Assembly: GCA_966128725.1 (NCBI GenBank)
Contig: CBHYLN010000042.1
Location: forward strand, 1 to 36,269
DNA from: JAFDZV01 sp966128725
GTDB taxonomy: Bacteria > Bacteroidota > Ignavibacteria > OLB7
Direction: 5' to 3'
Length of the DNA stretch: 36,269 bases
Under the pieces are notes generated by a model. It ran no database searches. It had not been told where the DNA came from and saw only the letters and a list, made by a program, of their open reading frames with translations. Positions 24,356 through 33,350 of the stretch are shown here, one piece after another (position 1 is the first letter of the stretch; each line of letters opens with the position of its first letter). The translations under genes and the position numbers were made by a program.

Positions 24356-24679
24356 ATGGAGCGAGCAACACAATCCGATCAACTGTTCCGTGCCATTGCG
24401 GATCCAACCAGGCGTGCCATGCTGTTGCTGCTTGCCGAGGCCGACCGTTCGGCAAGCGATCTGGCGGCTCCGTTTTCGATGTCACAGCCCGCGATCTCGC
24501 AGCACCTGAAAGTGTTGCGCGATGCTGGATTGGTATCGGTGCAGCGGGACGGCCGCGAACGTCGGTATGCCCTGGAGCCCGCGTGTCTGAAGGATGTCTA
24601 CGATTGGCTTGCGCACTTCGAGCGCTTCTGGAATCGGAAGCTTGATGCCCTGGGCCGTTACCTTGATACACTGTCATGA
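24356..24679 (+). CDS. ArsR-family winged-helix transcriptional repressor
   Basis: A 107-residue winged helix-turn-helix regulator. The N-terminal LFRAIADPTRRAMLLLLAE (about 10-28), recognition region SASDLAAPFSMSQPAISQHLKVLRDAGLV (about 32-60) and wing VQRDGRERRYAL (about 62-73) are typical. The Cys-rich ELCVCDL metal site is absent, so this belongs to the non-metal branch that is usually paired with an SRPBCC/AHSA1 protein. I chose the ATG at 24356; an in-frame ATG at 24338 lies inside the operator. Its stop overlaps the start of the next gene by ATGA, indicating translational coupling. The inducer is unknown. Confidence 0.93.
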   Translation: MERATQSDQLFRAIADPTRRAMLLLLAEADRSASDLAAPFSMSQPAISQHLKVLRDAGLVSVQRDGRERRYALEPACLKDVYDWLAHFERFWNRKLDALGRYLDTLS

Positions 24680-25101
24680 AACGCGATCTGGAATTCGAAC
24701 GAATCTATCCGCATCCACCCGAACTGGTCTGGTTTGCCATTACCGACCGCGACGCGCTCGCCGAGTGGCTGATGCCCAATGACTTTAAGCCTGAAGTAGG
24801 GCATTCCTTTGAATTCCGAACCAAGCCCGCGCCGGGGTTCGACGGCATTGTGCGCTGCAGAGTGCTGGAGGTAGAGCCCCCCACGCGGCTGTCGTATACA
24901 TGGGTTGGCAGTATGATCAACACCGTATTGACGTTCAACCTTGAGGCCGTGCCCGGCGGTACACGCCTGCATTTGAAGCAAACAGGGTATAGCGGCGTGC
25001 GGGCGGTGTTGGTAAGCCAGATCATGAAGAGAGGATTCACCGAGATGCTGGATACACGCATTCCAAATCTGCTGGATCGGCTACAGCGCGATAAATCGTG
25101 A
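24676..25101 (+). CDS. SRPBCC/AHSA1-domain protein coupled to the ArsR regulator
   Basis: A 141-residue START-like (Aha1/polyketide cyclase) protein with a hydrophobic ligand cavity; the ligand is unknown. Seen are the opening FERIYPHPPELVWFAITDRDALAEWLMP (about 7-34), the middle strands FEFRTKPAPGFDGIVRCRVLEVEPPTRLSYTW and the C-terminal helix around GFTEMLDTRIPNLLDRL. The gene overlaps the ArsR-type gene by four bases (ATGA), the common arrangement for this two-gene family, and the operator upstream would control both. The 150 bases after it show no clear terminator. Confidence 0.92.
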   Translation: MKRDLEFERIYPHPPELVWFAITDRDALAEWLMPNDFKPEVGHSFEFRTKPAPGFDGIVRCRVLEVEPPTRLSYTWVGSMINTVLTFNLEAVPGGTRLHLKQTGYSGVRAVLVSQIMKRGFTEMLDTRIPNLLDRLQRDKS

Positions 25102-25320
25102 TAACACGGGGCAACGGCCGTTATGCCTGACAGTCCGTTGCGCTCCCTGGTCCGCGCTGCTGGCCCTGCCGCCGCGCGGTTACAGTACGGCCACGCGTCC
25201 GGGGACGCTACCGTTGCGTGGGCATCCCGAGTATGAAATATCCGCATCGCATTGTCGGTACGGAAACAACCACGGCCGATGGCAACCGACGTTTGTCATT
25301 TGCCACAGCATCGTTATACC

Positions 25321-25902
25321 ATGGCATCGTCAAAGTCACCAAAGGAGATGATCCGGGCGATCATCGACAATCTGCCGGCAAAAACAGGCAGGACGCTTCA
25401 GCAGTGGATTGCGATTGCACGCACTGGCCCAGGCAATCGCGCGGAACTCCATGCATGGCTGAAGAAGGAGCATGGGCTTGGCCACAACACGGCGGGCATT
25501 GTGACCCGGGAAGCAATCGAGCCGGGCTCGGCAATGATCTACAACGATTCGGATGCGCTGGTCTCGCAACTGTTCTCGGGGCGGAATGCCGACCTTCGGC
25601 CGCTGCATGATCGTGTCATCGAAATCGCGCTTGGCATTGGCCCCGATGTCATCGTAAAGGCATGCCGCACGTATGTGGGCCTTACGCGCCGCCGCCAGTT
25701 CGCGATCCTGAAACCGGCGTCCGGTAATCGCATCGACATCGGCCTTGCACTGCCCGGCATTGCCACCACCGCCCGGCTGGAGTTACCCCGTGGGCTTGGC
25801 GCCAGCGAGCGCATTACACATCGCGTACGCATTGCCACCGTTGATGAAGTGGACGCCGAGGTCGCCAACCTACTGGCAATGGCGTACGAACTTGATGCAT
25901 AG
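25321..25902 (+). CDS. DUF4287/DUF5655-like protein
   Basis: A 193-residue cytoplasmic protein. The N-terminal part (about 8-60: IIDNLPAKTGRTLQQW...ELHAWLKKEHGLGHNTAGIV) resembles DUF4287. The C-terminal part (about 75-190: LRPLHDRVIEIALGIGPDVIVKACRTYVGLTRRRQFAILKPASGNRIDIGLAL) resembles DUF5655, which often follows DUF4287. No biochemical role is known to me. I took the ATG at 25321 (MASSKSPKEM) because it begins just before the domain; a frame start at 25252 adds 23 unlikely residues. No Shine-Dalgarno. It stands alone, 219 bases after the SRPBCC gene, and is followed by a long gene-free stretch. Confidence 0.85.
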   Translation: MASSKSPKEMIRAIIDNLPAKTGRTLQQWIAIARTGPGNRAELHAWLKKEHGLGHNTAGIVTREAIEPGSAMIYNDSDALVSQLFSGRNADLRPLHDRVIEIALGIGPDVIVKACRTYVGLTRRRQFAILKPASGNRIDIGLALPGIATTARLELPRGLGASERITHRVRIATVDEVDAEVANLLAMAYELDA

Positions 25903-26649
25903 GGGTGGAACGTGCGCCACGATGACGAGGCATGCCTTGCCGCAAGGTTGAACCCGCCTGAGAGCCGGGTGTCCGGGGCGCCACGCAGATACGCCATCCG
26001 ACGTCACAAGGCACGTGTGACGCACTGCTGCAACACAATCATACCCGGGAGATTGGCACATGCCGGTCTCCCGGGTTCGTTGTCGAGGTGATCATGTCTC
26101 TCGGCTACGGATACCGTCAGGGCCATGGTGAACCATTCCGGTCCGTTCATTGTTACTTCCAAAGCCTGGAATGTGGCTCGTGTACCGGCGGAACAAACTT
26201 CCCGTTCGCGTGCGACATTTCCGGTGCTCAACGGTCTTCAGACTTAATGAGTGGCATCAACTCTGTTGGCGTATTCGGTGAAGCCCTTTCCCCCATGGCA
26301 TGCGGGATAAGCATGCTGTGAACAACGCGAAGAACGTGATCGTGCAATAGGCACGAATATCAGCCGGATGGCCGGGAAACGGCCTTCCACGCGGTTCACA
26401 TCAGTCCCGAAGTTTACCCTCTTCACCGTCCAACGCCTTCAACCTCCGGCACCCAGGGGCATCGGCTGGTGTGCACACATCGTGTACGCATCAGCAACAA
26501 GTATTCGTTGTTCGCTCGCGGTCACCCCGCGCGATCGTCAAGATCGTGGTATGGGCCGTGCTGTACGGTCTATAACCATGAGCGAACCACGGTACATGCT
26601 GAAGGGCACAAATCTAGTTTCCTATTATTCACGCATGGGGGCTACGCCA
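25903..26649. other. 750-base gene-free region upstream of the second T9SS gene
   Basis: Apart from the hairpin at 26043-26076 I find no supported gene. The stretch holds a repeated GCATGC palindrome (26298-26303 and 26311-26316, seven bases apart, preceded by CCATG) and a small hairpin GGCCG/CGGCC (26370-26384). The frame of the downstream gene is open back to 26368, but the translation upstream of 26635 is not protein-like. It may be a long 5' leader; no known riboswitch class was recognised. Confidence 0.5.
26043..26076 (+). terminator. hairpin terminator after the DUF4287/DUF5655-like gene
   Basis: Stem ACCCGGGAGA (26043-26052) with TCTCCCGGGT (26067-26076) and an inner GGCA/TGCC pair of arms. 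TCGTTGTCG follows, so the U-tract is poor. It lies 140 bases past the stop codon. Confidence 0.65.
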
Positions 26650-29600
26650 ATGACCAGAGTGCAACCCACTACCAGAATGTACCTCGCGCTGTTCGGCGCG
26701 ATGATTCTGGCTGTCTGCACATTCCTGACCAGCACGTCGCTGTTTGCTCAGGGTCCGCAACCAACGCTCGACGACAATTCGTCCGGCACCTACTTCCTCG
26801 TCAGTTATCCCGATACAACCACAAATGCCCTGGATGCGCGATATCCAAATAATCGTGTGCGTCCGGAGGCATCCTTATGGATATTCTCGCCCGTTGCCAA
26901 CAAGGTGAAGATCACCAGCAACGGCTCGTCGAGCGAGGTTCTGAACCTTGAGGCGATGAAGTTCAAGACGCATACGCTGAAATCCAGCCCTGTATGCGAT
27001 GTGATCAACTCGGTCTCGCGCCGGTCGGTGAAGATTGAGTCGGATTATCCCATCGTGGTGTACTGCTATTTCGCCCACATTCAAAGTGTGGAGGCGTGGA
27101 CCCCGATTGCTGTTGAGAACTGGGGCACCGACTATTACGCCGCGTGTGTGCCTGGCGAAACGGTGCTTGAAATCGGCCTGGCCGGCGAAACGGAAATCCC
27201 GCATACGGTGAAGCCCGGTGGCGCCAATATTCTGGTAATCGCCGCATACGACAACACCAAGGTTACCCTGACCCCCGCAAGCGGCTATCGATTCGTGGGG
27301 GGGCCGCCCGCAACCGTTACGTTGAACGAGGGGCAGGTATTTCAGGTACAGAGCAAGGTGGATACCGCCATCGATGCCGAACGGCAGGATGATCTGGGCG
27401 CCTCGCGGATCCAGTCCGACAAGCCCATTGGCGTGATCAGCGGCAACACTCGCGTGCAGGTAGTGGTTGACGAAGTAGGCCTGAAGAACAACGCCTACAA
27501 GAACATGGTCACCGAGTGGATACCACCAACCGAGCAACACGGCAAGGAGTTCGTCTATTTCCCCACCTGGGATAACCACCGCCCGGGCATCGGCTCGTCG
27601 GCCGAACGCAAGCGCGAGTTCGCGCGCGTATACAATTCTAACGGCAAGGCGATCGATGGCTACTATCTGCAGCCCGGCGGAACGTCGCAGGTGAAGTTCA
27701 AGATCAAGCGCGACACGTTGGCCGAATTCGCCATCGGGCAGCCCTCGGCGGTCTACTTCAAGACCGAGGAGCCGGCGATGGCCATGATGCATTCCTCGGC
27801 GATCGTGAAGTTCAATGGCTCAACGCCGTGTTACGCGGGCCTGCCGTGCCTGAGCTACGATGCATGGGCGCCGTACATGGTGGAGATGACCCCGCGCGAG
27901 CAGTGGGTGTCGTTCGCGCCGCATTACGCGCCCGTCAATCCGGGTTCGATGCAGCATTACGTGAGCATCGTTACCGACACCGCCACCGCGCGCTCCATCG
28001 TACGCGAAAATGGTTCCGGATTCCTGTTGAACCGCAAGATCCCCGGTACCGATCTGGTGTGGGGCACGATGTCCGTTTCGCCGGGTGAGGACCATTGGCT
28101 GTGGGCAAAGAACGGCGGAAAGTTTACCGGCGTGGCCTTCGGCATCATGCAGGGCTACGAGGAATACCGTCCGGGTGCCGCCAAGAAGAAGAAGGATGAT
28201 GGCCCCAAGATCGCCGGCGGTGGTGGTGGTGGCGCTCCGGGTGTGCAGCATCCGTGCGAGTACGAGGAGTACAATGCCGTCTCCTACGGATATCCGTTGT
28301 CGCCGTCGCGGCGCGTGCTGAAGCCGGCCGATACCCTTCGGATCGACACGGTGATGGATTGCACCACGCTTACTATCAGGATTCGGGCCATCAACGCAAA
28401 CCCCGTGGGGCTGCGATCGATCACGCTGGACCCGACCTCCGTTCAGAATGCCCGTCTGGTGCCGGTTGATCCGCTTCGCCTGTCGGACATCATCGGCAGG
28501 TCGCAGTGCGTTGTGCAGGTGGAGCCGATCGACCCGTTGAAGAACGCCGAAGCCACGGTGATCATCAAGGATCGTACCGGCATGATCTGGCGGGTTTACT
28601 ATCGGTATGAAGCCGAATACGTGGAGCTTGATCCGGCCACCGAGCTGGATTACGGTGAAGTCACCGTGGGCAATACGATCACCAAAACCGTGATCGTCAA
28701 GAACCCGTTGAACCGGCCATTGGAGGTGAAGGAACTGCGTCTGGCCCTGGGCAATCAGGGATACAGGATCGTTGGCTCCACGCCGAGCGTGCCCACAAAG
28801 CTGCAGCCGGGCCAGACGATGGAAGTTCAGGTGAGCTCAACGCCTGAGCTGGACAATCAGAAGTACGTGGACACCTTGAAGGTGATCCTTGGCTGCACCA
28901 AGGTGCCGCTGCCGCTTATCACGGTGACCTCCATGCCGGAGATCTACGTGGATGACCTCCGATTCGGTGTGTTCGTGCTGGGTCGTGACCCGGCGAAGAC
29001 GCTGGACCTGGAGATCTGCAATCGTGGATCGGGCCAGATAGCGTTCGATAATCCGAGCGATCCGGATCCAACCAAGCTGTTGTCGTGGATCGATGCCAAC
29101 TTCACGGTGGATCCCGTGGAGATCGCGAAGCTGAAGACAACCATACTGAAGGCGCACGAATGCACGACGCTGAAGGTCACCTTCACGCCAACCGCGCTCG
29201 GCGATTTCCGCACCGTGGCTCGTGCATGGGCCAATACCCGATTCAGCCGCGATACCTCGGTCTGGACCGCCCGTGTTGTGCAGCCAGGGCCGGTGATTCG
29301 TGGGCACGACTGGGGCGATCAGTGGGTAACCACGTCGAACACATGCACCAAGAACCAGACGGCATCCTACACCGGCTTTGTGGTGGTGGACAATCTGGGC
29401 ACATCCGACGACGAGGTGGAATCGCTTACGCTTGTGGGCGCCGATGCCGACAGCGGTTTCTTCAAGCTGCTGAACGACGACCGCGCAACCACCGTGTTGC
29501 CGGGCGATGTTCTGCGAGCCGGGGGCGCCCAGCCGCTTCGCCAGAAGGTGCTGTTCCTTCCGAAGGATGAGCGTGATTACGCGGCGGTTGCGCGCCTGAT

Positions 29601-31068
29601 CACCAAGGGGAAGGATACCATCGATGCACCGCTTACGGGCACCGGCATCGAGTCGCACGGGGCGATCACCGGAGCCAACTTCGGAACGTCACAGTTTGTT
29701 GGCGCCTACCCGCTTACGCCGTCGGTGCGGCGCACGGTGGTGCTTACCGCCAAGCAGACACGCGAGCTTACGGTGAACGATGTTGTGGTGTTGCCGGGGC
29801 CGGATGCCGCCAGCTTCTGGATTGACCCAACCAGCCTTGCCGGTCTGCCGTGGAAGCTGCAGCCGGGCGAAACCCGCAGCATCGATGTGGAGTTCAGGCC
29901 GCAGACCACCGGTAATCGTACCGCACGGATTGCCTTTGTTGGCGACCACTCGCGTTGCGATGACTCCACCAACGTGCTGCTGGCGTTCACCTTCAGCGAA
30001 GGTGTGGTTACCCAGGGGCATGACTTCGGTACCCTGCTTACCTGCGACGAGCCGGTCAGCAACGTGCGCATCACCAACACCGGCAGCGATACCGTGCGGA
30101 TTCGCGGCGCGGCGCTGGACGTTGCCACGCCGTACTTCGTGCTGGAAACCTCGGGCATCAACTTCCCGCTGGATGTTCCGCCGAACGCGTCGCTGGACGT
30201 GCCCGTGCGGTTCATCCCGTCGCGTCCCGGCAGCTTCACCGCGAACGTGTTGTTCGATGTGATCAACGCGCGTACCGGTGCGGTTCTGCAGGCCCAGCCT
30301 GCCGAGGTGAGGGGAAGCGGATACATCGTGACGGTGCACACAAGCATCGGCAGCTACAGTGGCGCCCCTGGTGCCGTGGTGGACGTGCCGGTGATGCTGG
30401 AGCAGACGCCGGAGCCGGCTCGGTTGAAGAGCCTGTACGTCTCGGTGTACTACGATTCCAAGGTCGTGAAGGTGCTCAATGCCAGCAATTCGCCGGCCGA
30501 CAAGCTCTCGCTGACCAACGGTACGTTGGCCAATGGGTGGGATATCACCGTGATCCCCAGCCCGGCCGGCACATTCCAGGCCGTGCTGAATGCCCCGGCG
30601 GGCGAGTACCTGCGCGGTACCGGCAAGCTTGTGAACCTGCAGTTCCAGCTCTTCCTGGGCGAAACCGCCGGTACCAAGCTGAGCCTGGTGACCGTGCCGG
30701 TAACCGACGCCGGCAAGCAGTGCGTGCGGATCATTCCGTCGCCGGGAAATATCCTGATCGATTCGTTGTGCGGGCTCAGCCTGCGACTGATCGAATCGTT
30801 CGGTGTGCAATACTCGTTGGCGCAGAACAAGCCCAACCCGTTCAATCCGTCCACCGAGATTACCTTCTCGCTGGGATTGGATGGGCCAACACGGCTGGTG
30901 GTGTACGATGCCTCCGGGCAGCGTGTTGCCACGCTTGTGGATGGCCACATGAAGCCGGGCACGTACCAGGTTACCTGGGACGCCAGCGGGTTCCCGTCGG
31001 GACTGTATTACTACCGTCTGGAGTCGGGCGCGTGGACACGCACCAATACGATGATGCTGCGCAAGTAG
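26650..31068 (+). CDS. T9SS-secreted multidomain protein with IgGFc-binding-like, choice-of-anchor-like and cohesin-like regions
   Basis: A 1,472-residue exported protein. The ATG at 26650 gives a signal peptide (charged MTRVQPTTR, hydrophobic core YLALFGAMILAV, cleavage near LFAQG at about 34); ATG codons at 26635 and 26677 are alternatives. Residues about 60-480 resemble the IgGFc-binding N-terminal domain (NKVKITSNG, SDYPIVVYCYF, GTDYYAACVPG, GANILVIAAYDNTKVTLTP, SDKPIGVISGNT). A Lys then Gly-rich linker lies at about 512-535. Five beta-sandwich repeats of the choice-of-anchor D/ASPM-SPD-2-Hydin type start near 656, 763, 880, 1003 and 1117, marked by (F/Y)G-x-(V/L) and IxNxG. Residues about 1224-1375 look cohesin-like (VDVPVMLEQ, LYVSVYYDSKVVKV, LVNLQFQLF). 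A type A sorting/FlgD-like domain ends the protein (1388-1472: KPNPFNPSTEITFSL to MMLRK). Surface adhesion is inferred; the ligand is unknown. Confidence 0.9.
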   Translation: MTRVQPTTRMYLALFGAMILAVCTFLTSTSLFAQGPQPTLDDNSSGTYFLVSYPDTTTNALDARYPNNRVRPEASLWIFSPVANKVKITSNGSSSEVLNLEAMKFKTHTLKSSPVCDVINSVSRRSVKIESDYPIVVYCYFAHIQSVEAWTPIAVENWGTDYYAACVPGETVLEIGLAGETEIPHTVKPGGANILVIAAYDNTKVTLTPASGYRFVGGPPATVTLNEGQVFQVQSKVDTAIDAERQDDLGASRIQSDKPIGVISGNTRVQVVVDEVGLKNNAYKNMVTEWIPPTEQHGKEFVYFPTWDNHRPGIGSSAERKREFARVYNSNGKAIDGYYLQPGGTSQVKFKIKRDTLAEFAIGQPSAVYFKTEEPAMAMMHSSAIVKFNGSTPCYAGLPCLSYDAWAPYMVEMTPREQWVSFAPHYAPVNPGSMQHYVSIVTDTATARSIVRENGSGFLLNRKIPGTDLVWGTMSVSPGEDHWLWAKNGGKFTGVAFGIMQGYEEYRPGAAKKKKDDGPKIAGGGGGGAPGVQHPCEYEEYNAVSYGYPLSPSRRVLKPADTLRIDTVMDCTTLTIRIRAINANPVGLRSITLDPTSVQNARLVPVDPLRLSDIIGRSQCVVQVEPIDPLKNAEATVIIKDRTGMIWRVYYRYEAEYVELDPATELDYGEVTVGNTITKTVIVKNPLNRPLEVKELRLALGNQGYRIVGSTPSVPTKLQPGQTMEVQVSSTPELDNQKYVDTLKVILGCTKVPLPLITVTSMPEIYVDDLRFGVFVLGRDPAKTLDLEICNRGSGQIAFDNPSDPDPTKLLSWIDANFTVDPVEIAKLKTTILKAHECTTLKVTFTPTALGDFRTVARAWANTRFSRDTSVWTARVVQPGPVIRGHDWGDQWVTTSNTCTKNQTASYTGFVVVDNLGTSDDEVESLTLVGADADSGFFKLLNDDRATTVLPGDVLRAGGAQPLRQKVLFLPKDERDYAAVARLITKGKDTIDAPLTGTGIESHGAITGANFGTSQFVGAYPLTPSVRRTVVLTAKQTRELTVNDVVVLPGPDAASFWIDPTSLAGLPWKLQPGETRSIDVEFRPQTTGNRTARIAFVGDHSRCDDSTNVLLAFTFSEGVVTQGHDFGTLLTCDEPVSNVRITNTGSDTVRIRGAALDVATPYFVLETSGINFPLDVPPNASLDVPVRFIPSRPGSFTANVLFDVINARTGAVLQAQPAEVRGSGYIVTVHTSIGSYSGAPGAVVDVPVMLEQTPEPARLKSLYVSVYYDSKVVKVLNASNSPADKLSLTNGTLANGWDITVIPSPAGTFQAVLNAPAGEYLRGTGKLVNLQFQLFLGETAGTKLSLVTVPVTDAGKQCVRIIPSPGNILIDSLCGLSLRLIESFGVQYSLAQNKPNPFNPSTEITFSLGLDGPTRLVVYDASGQRVATLVDGHMKPGTYQVTWDASGFPSGLYYYRLESGAWTRTNTMMLRK

Positions 31069-31096
31069 CGTTGTTGGCTGGATGATGAAAACAGCG

Positions 31097-31138
31097 CAGG
31101 GGAACGTCGAGTGATATCGGCGTTCCCCTGTGTCGTTG
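31097..31138 (+). terminator. hairpin terminator of the second T9SS gene
   Basis: Stem CAGGGGAACG (31097-31106) with CGTTCCCCTG (31121-31130), loop 14 bases, followed by TGTCGTTG. Its right arm and following bases nearly match those of the terminator at 7597-7634. Confidence 0.75.
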
Positions 31139-31189
31139 CAGGCGTTGCTGGAAACCGGTATGCAGGCTGGGCGTGCGCCCGGTGGTGGG

Positions 31190-31546
31190 CTACAACTCGG
31201 CCAGGCGTGCGCGGTCGGCACGGGTAAGCGACGCGGCCACGAGATCGTATGCGTGGTCGATCAGCTCCAGCACCTCGCGTTTCGGTATGCTGCCATCCAG
31301 AGTCAGCGTGTTCCAATGCTTCTTGTTCATATGATATCCCGGTGTTACCGCCTCGTATCGTTCGCGCAGCTCGGCGGCACGCTCGGGGTCGCACTTCAGA
31401 TTGATCGTTTGCGGTACCGCGCCAACCGGTGCCAGCGCGAACATCTTGCCCAGCACCTTGAACACCAGCACTCCCGGGCCAAACGGCTCGTCCTCGGTGG
31501 TCCCCTTTTTGCGAAGACAGTACGTGCGGATTTCCTCGACATTCAT
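31190..31546 (-). CDS. MmcQ/YjbR family DNA-binding-fold protein
   Basis: A 118-residue protein of the MmcQ/YjbR family, a small CyaY-like fold with a proposed DNA-binding role; no enzyme activity is established. Family marks seen are MNVEEIRTYCLRKKGTTEDEPFG at the start, VFKVLGKMFAL in the middle, INLKCDPERAAELRERY, and the signature GYHMNKKHWNTL (about 71-82) with the terminal helix ELIDHAYDLVAASL. I chose the ATG at 31546 because it starts exactly at the family N-terminus; the longer frame overlaps the ABC ATPase gene. It lies 85 bases downstream of that gene and could be in the same transcript. Confidence 0.92.
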   Translation of the reverse strand: MNVEEIRTYCLRKKGTTEDEPFGPGVLVFKVLGKMFALAPVGAVPQTINLKCDPERAAELRERYEAVTPGYHMNKKHWNTLTLDGSIPKREVLELIDHAYDLVAASLTRADRARLAEL

Positions 31547-31631
31547 GGCGATCGACTGTTGTTGAGTGTGTGATACCCTGCCTGGCCCGGAGAGACCACG
31601 GGTGCTGCTGCGATAACGGGTTCGATATCGG

Positions 31632-32411
31632 CTACGCAAGCCGCGTGGTTGCGCGGCGAAGTTCGGCGAATCGTTCCAGAAGCATCTCGGGTGTTGTCTC
31701 GGCTTTGGCCTGTCCGGCAATGTCCAGCGCGATGCCACCGGCGTGCATCATCACAAGGCGGTTGCCGTGCCCTGCGGCTTCCAGCATGTCGTGCGTTACC
31801 ATCAATGCCGTCAGGCTGTTGCGGGCGATGATTGCGCTGGTAAGCGCCATCACCTGCTCGGCTGATCTGGGGTCCAGCGCGGCCGTGTGTTCGTCCAGCA
31901 GCAGGATGCGCGGCTGGCGCAGCGTGGCCATCAGCAGCGTAAGCGCCTGGCGCTGGCCGCCGGATAACAGGCCCATTGGCGTCTGCATGCGGTCCTCCAG
32001 ACCCATTCCCAGCGCCGCGGCGTGTTCGCGCAGTTCGTTTGTGCCCCGGCGGCCCAGGCCCACTGTAAGGCGCTTGGCAAGGCCGCGCAGCGCCGCCATC
32101 CGCAGGTTCTCCGCAACCGTCATCGAGGGGGCCGTCCCGCCGAGCGGGTTCTGGAACACGCGGCCTACCCAGCGCGCGCGCCGATGCGCGGGCATGCGGG
32201 TAACGTTGATACCGTCGATTGTCACGCTGCCGCGTTCGGGCATCGTTGTGCCGGCGATCGTATTCAGCAGCGTGGATTTCCCGGAACCATTCGTGCCGAT
32301 CACTACCACGAATTGCCCGGCGGTAACCGTAAGCGATACCGCATCCAACGCGCGTACACGGTTGTTGGCATCGGTGCCGAACGTCTGTGTGATATTCTCA
32401 AGAGTGATCAT
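31632..32411 (-). CDS. ABC transporter ATP-binding protein (TrpZ-like)
   Basis: A 259-residue ATPase that would power the adjacent importer at the inner face of the membrane. Walker A GTNGSGKS (39-46), Q-loop VFQNP (85-89), signature LSGGQRQ (149-155), Walker B ILLLDE (169-174) followed by HTAALDP, and H-loop His207 are all present. The His after the Walker B Glu, instead of the usual Pro, recurs in ATPases of ABC_sub_bind-type operons as I recall them. It is the last of three genes (binding protein, permease, ATPase); the permease stop lies 12 bases upstream of its ATG. The substrate cannot be read from the ATPase. Confidence 0.95.
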   Translation of the reverse strand: MITLENITQTFGTDANNRVRALDAVSLTVTAGQFVVVIGTNGSGKSTLLNTIAGTTMPERGSVTIDGINVTRMPAHRRARWVGRVFQNPLGGTAPSMTVAENLRMAALRGLAKRLTVGLGRRGTNELREHAAALGMGLEDRMQTPMGLLSGGQRQALTLLMATLRQPRILLLDEHTAALDPRSAEQVMALTSAIIARNSLTALMVTHDMLEAAGHGNRLVMMHAGGIALDIAGQAKAETTPEMLLERFAELRRATTRLA

Positions 32412-32423
32412 GCGCAGGGCTGT

Positions 32424-33314
32424 TCAGGCGGTTCGGAATCGAAGGATCGAGCGGGTACGCGGCAGCAGGATGGCCGCCAGCACGAACGCGGCGGTGATGA
32501 GCTTCAGGTCGGCGGGTTCCACACCCAGCGTCAACGTGGCGGCAACAATTCCACGAAACAGGATCGAGCCCACCACCACCCCGGCCAATCGGCTCCACAC
32601 CGAGTAGCGGCGTGCCACAACAGACGCGATTGTGTCGCCGATGATCACGCTTGCCAGGCCGAACACCACGATCCCGATGCCCATTCCGATATCCGAATAT
32701 CCCTGATACTGCGCCACCAGACTTCCGCTGAGCGCGATCAGCGCATTGGAGATCCCGATCCCGACAATCTTCATTGCATCGGTGTTCACGCCCTGTGCCG
32801 CGATCATCGCTTCGTTGTCGCCGGTGGCGCGCATCGCCAGGCCGAAATCCGTGCGGAAGAACCACGCAAGCCCGCACGCAATGGCCAGCATCAGCAATCC
32901 AAACAACGCGATGGCGCCAACCACCGGCGTATCGGCCATCGCCGTTGATTCCAACGGCGATAGTACCGACGGCATGTTCAACAACGGCACATTGCTTCGG
33001 CCCATCGTCCGGAGGTTCACCGAGTACAGCGCCGTCATCACCAGGATGCCCGCAAGCAGGCCGTTCACGCGCAGCTTGGCATGGATTGCTCCGGTAAGCG
33101 CGCCGCAGGCAAACCCACCGGCGGCCGCGGCAAGCACCGCGATCCACGGGTTGGCGCCGGCGGCCAGCAGTGCCGCGGTAATCGCCCCGCCAGCGGTCAG
33201 CGAACCGTCGGCCGTGATATCCGGGAAGTTGAATACCCGCATCGTGATGAACACGCCCATCGCCAGAAACGAATAGGCCAGCCCCAATGCAAGCGCGCCG
33301 AGCACCAGTTCCAT
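32424..33314 (-). CDS. ABC transporter permease (TrpY-like, branched-chain amino-acid permease fold)
   Basis: A 296-residue inner-membrane permease with about eight or nine hydrophobic segments. It resembles the branched-chain amino-acid permease superfamily, in the subgroup that accompanies ABC_sub_bind binding proteins: FNFPDITADGSLTAGGAI (about 28-45) and FRTDFGLAMRATGDNEAMIAAQGVN (about 152-176, the cytoplasmic coupling region). It starts at the ATG at 33314, 36 bases after the binding-protein gene. A single permease gene implies a homodimer. The transported compound is unknown; tryptophan or another aromatic-like compound is suggested only by analogy with TrpXYZ. Confidence 0.93.
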   Translation of the reverse strand: MELVLGALALGLAYSFLAMGVFITMRVFNFPDITADGSLTAGGAITAALLAAGANPWIAVLAAAAGGFACGALTGAIHAKLRVNGLLAGILVMTALYSVNLRTMGRSNVPLLNMPSVLSPLESTAMADTPVVGAIALFGLLMLAIACGLAWFFRTDFGLAMRATGDNEAMIAAQGVNTDAMKIVGIGISNALIALSGSLVAQYQGYSDIGMGIGIVVFGLASVIIGDTIASVVARRYSVWSRLAGVVVGSILFRGIVAATLTLGVEPADLKLITAAFVLAAILLPRTRSILRFRTA

Positions 33315-33350
33315 AATTACAGCCTGCGATCGATGTTGCCGGACCGCGAG

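Noticed and set aside
29689..31221. A 510-codon minus-strand frame under the second T9SS gene
   Set aside because: Overlaps the sorting domain and terminator; composition is that of an antisense frame.
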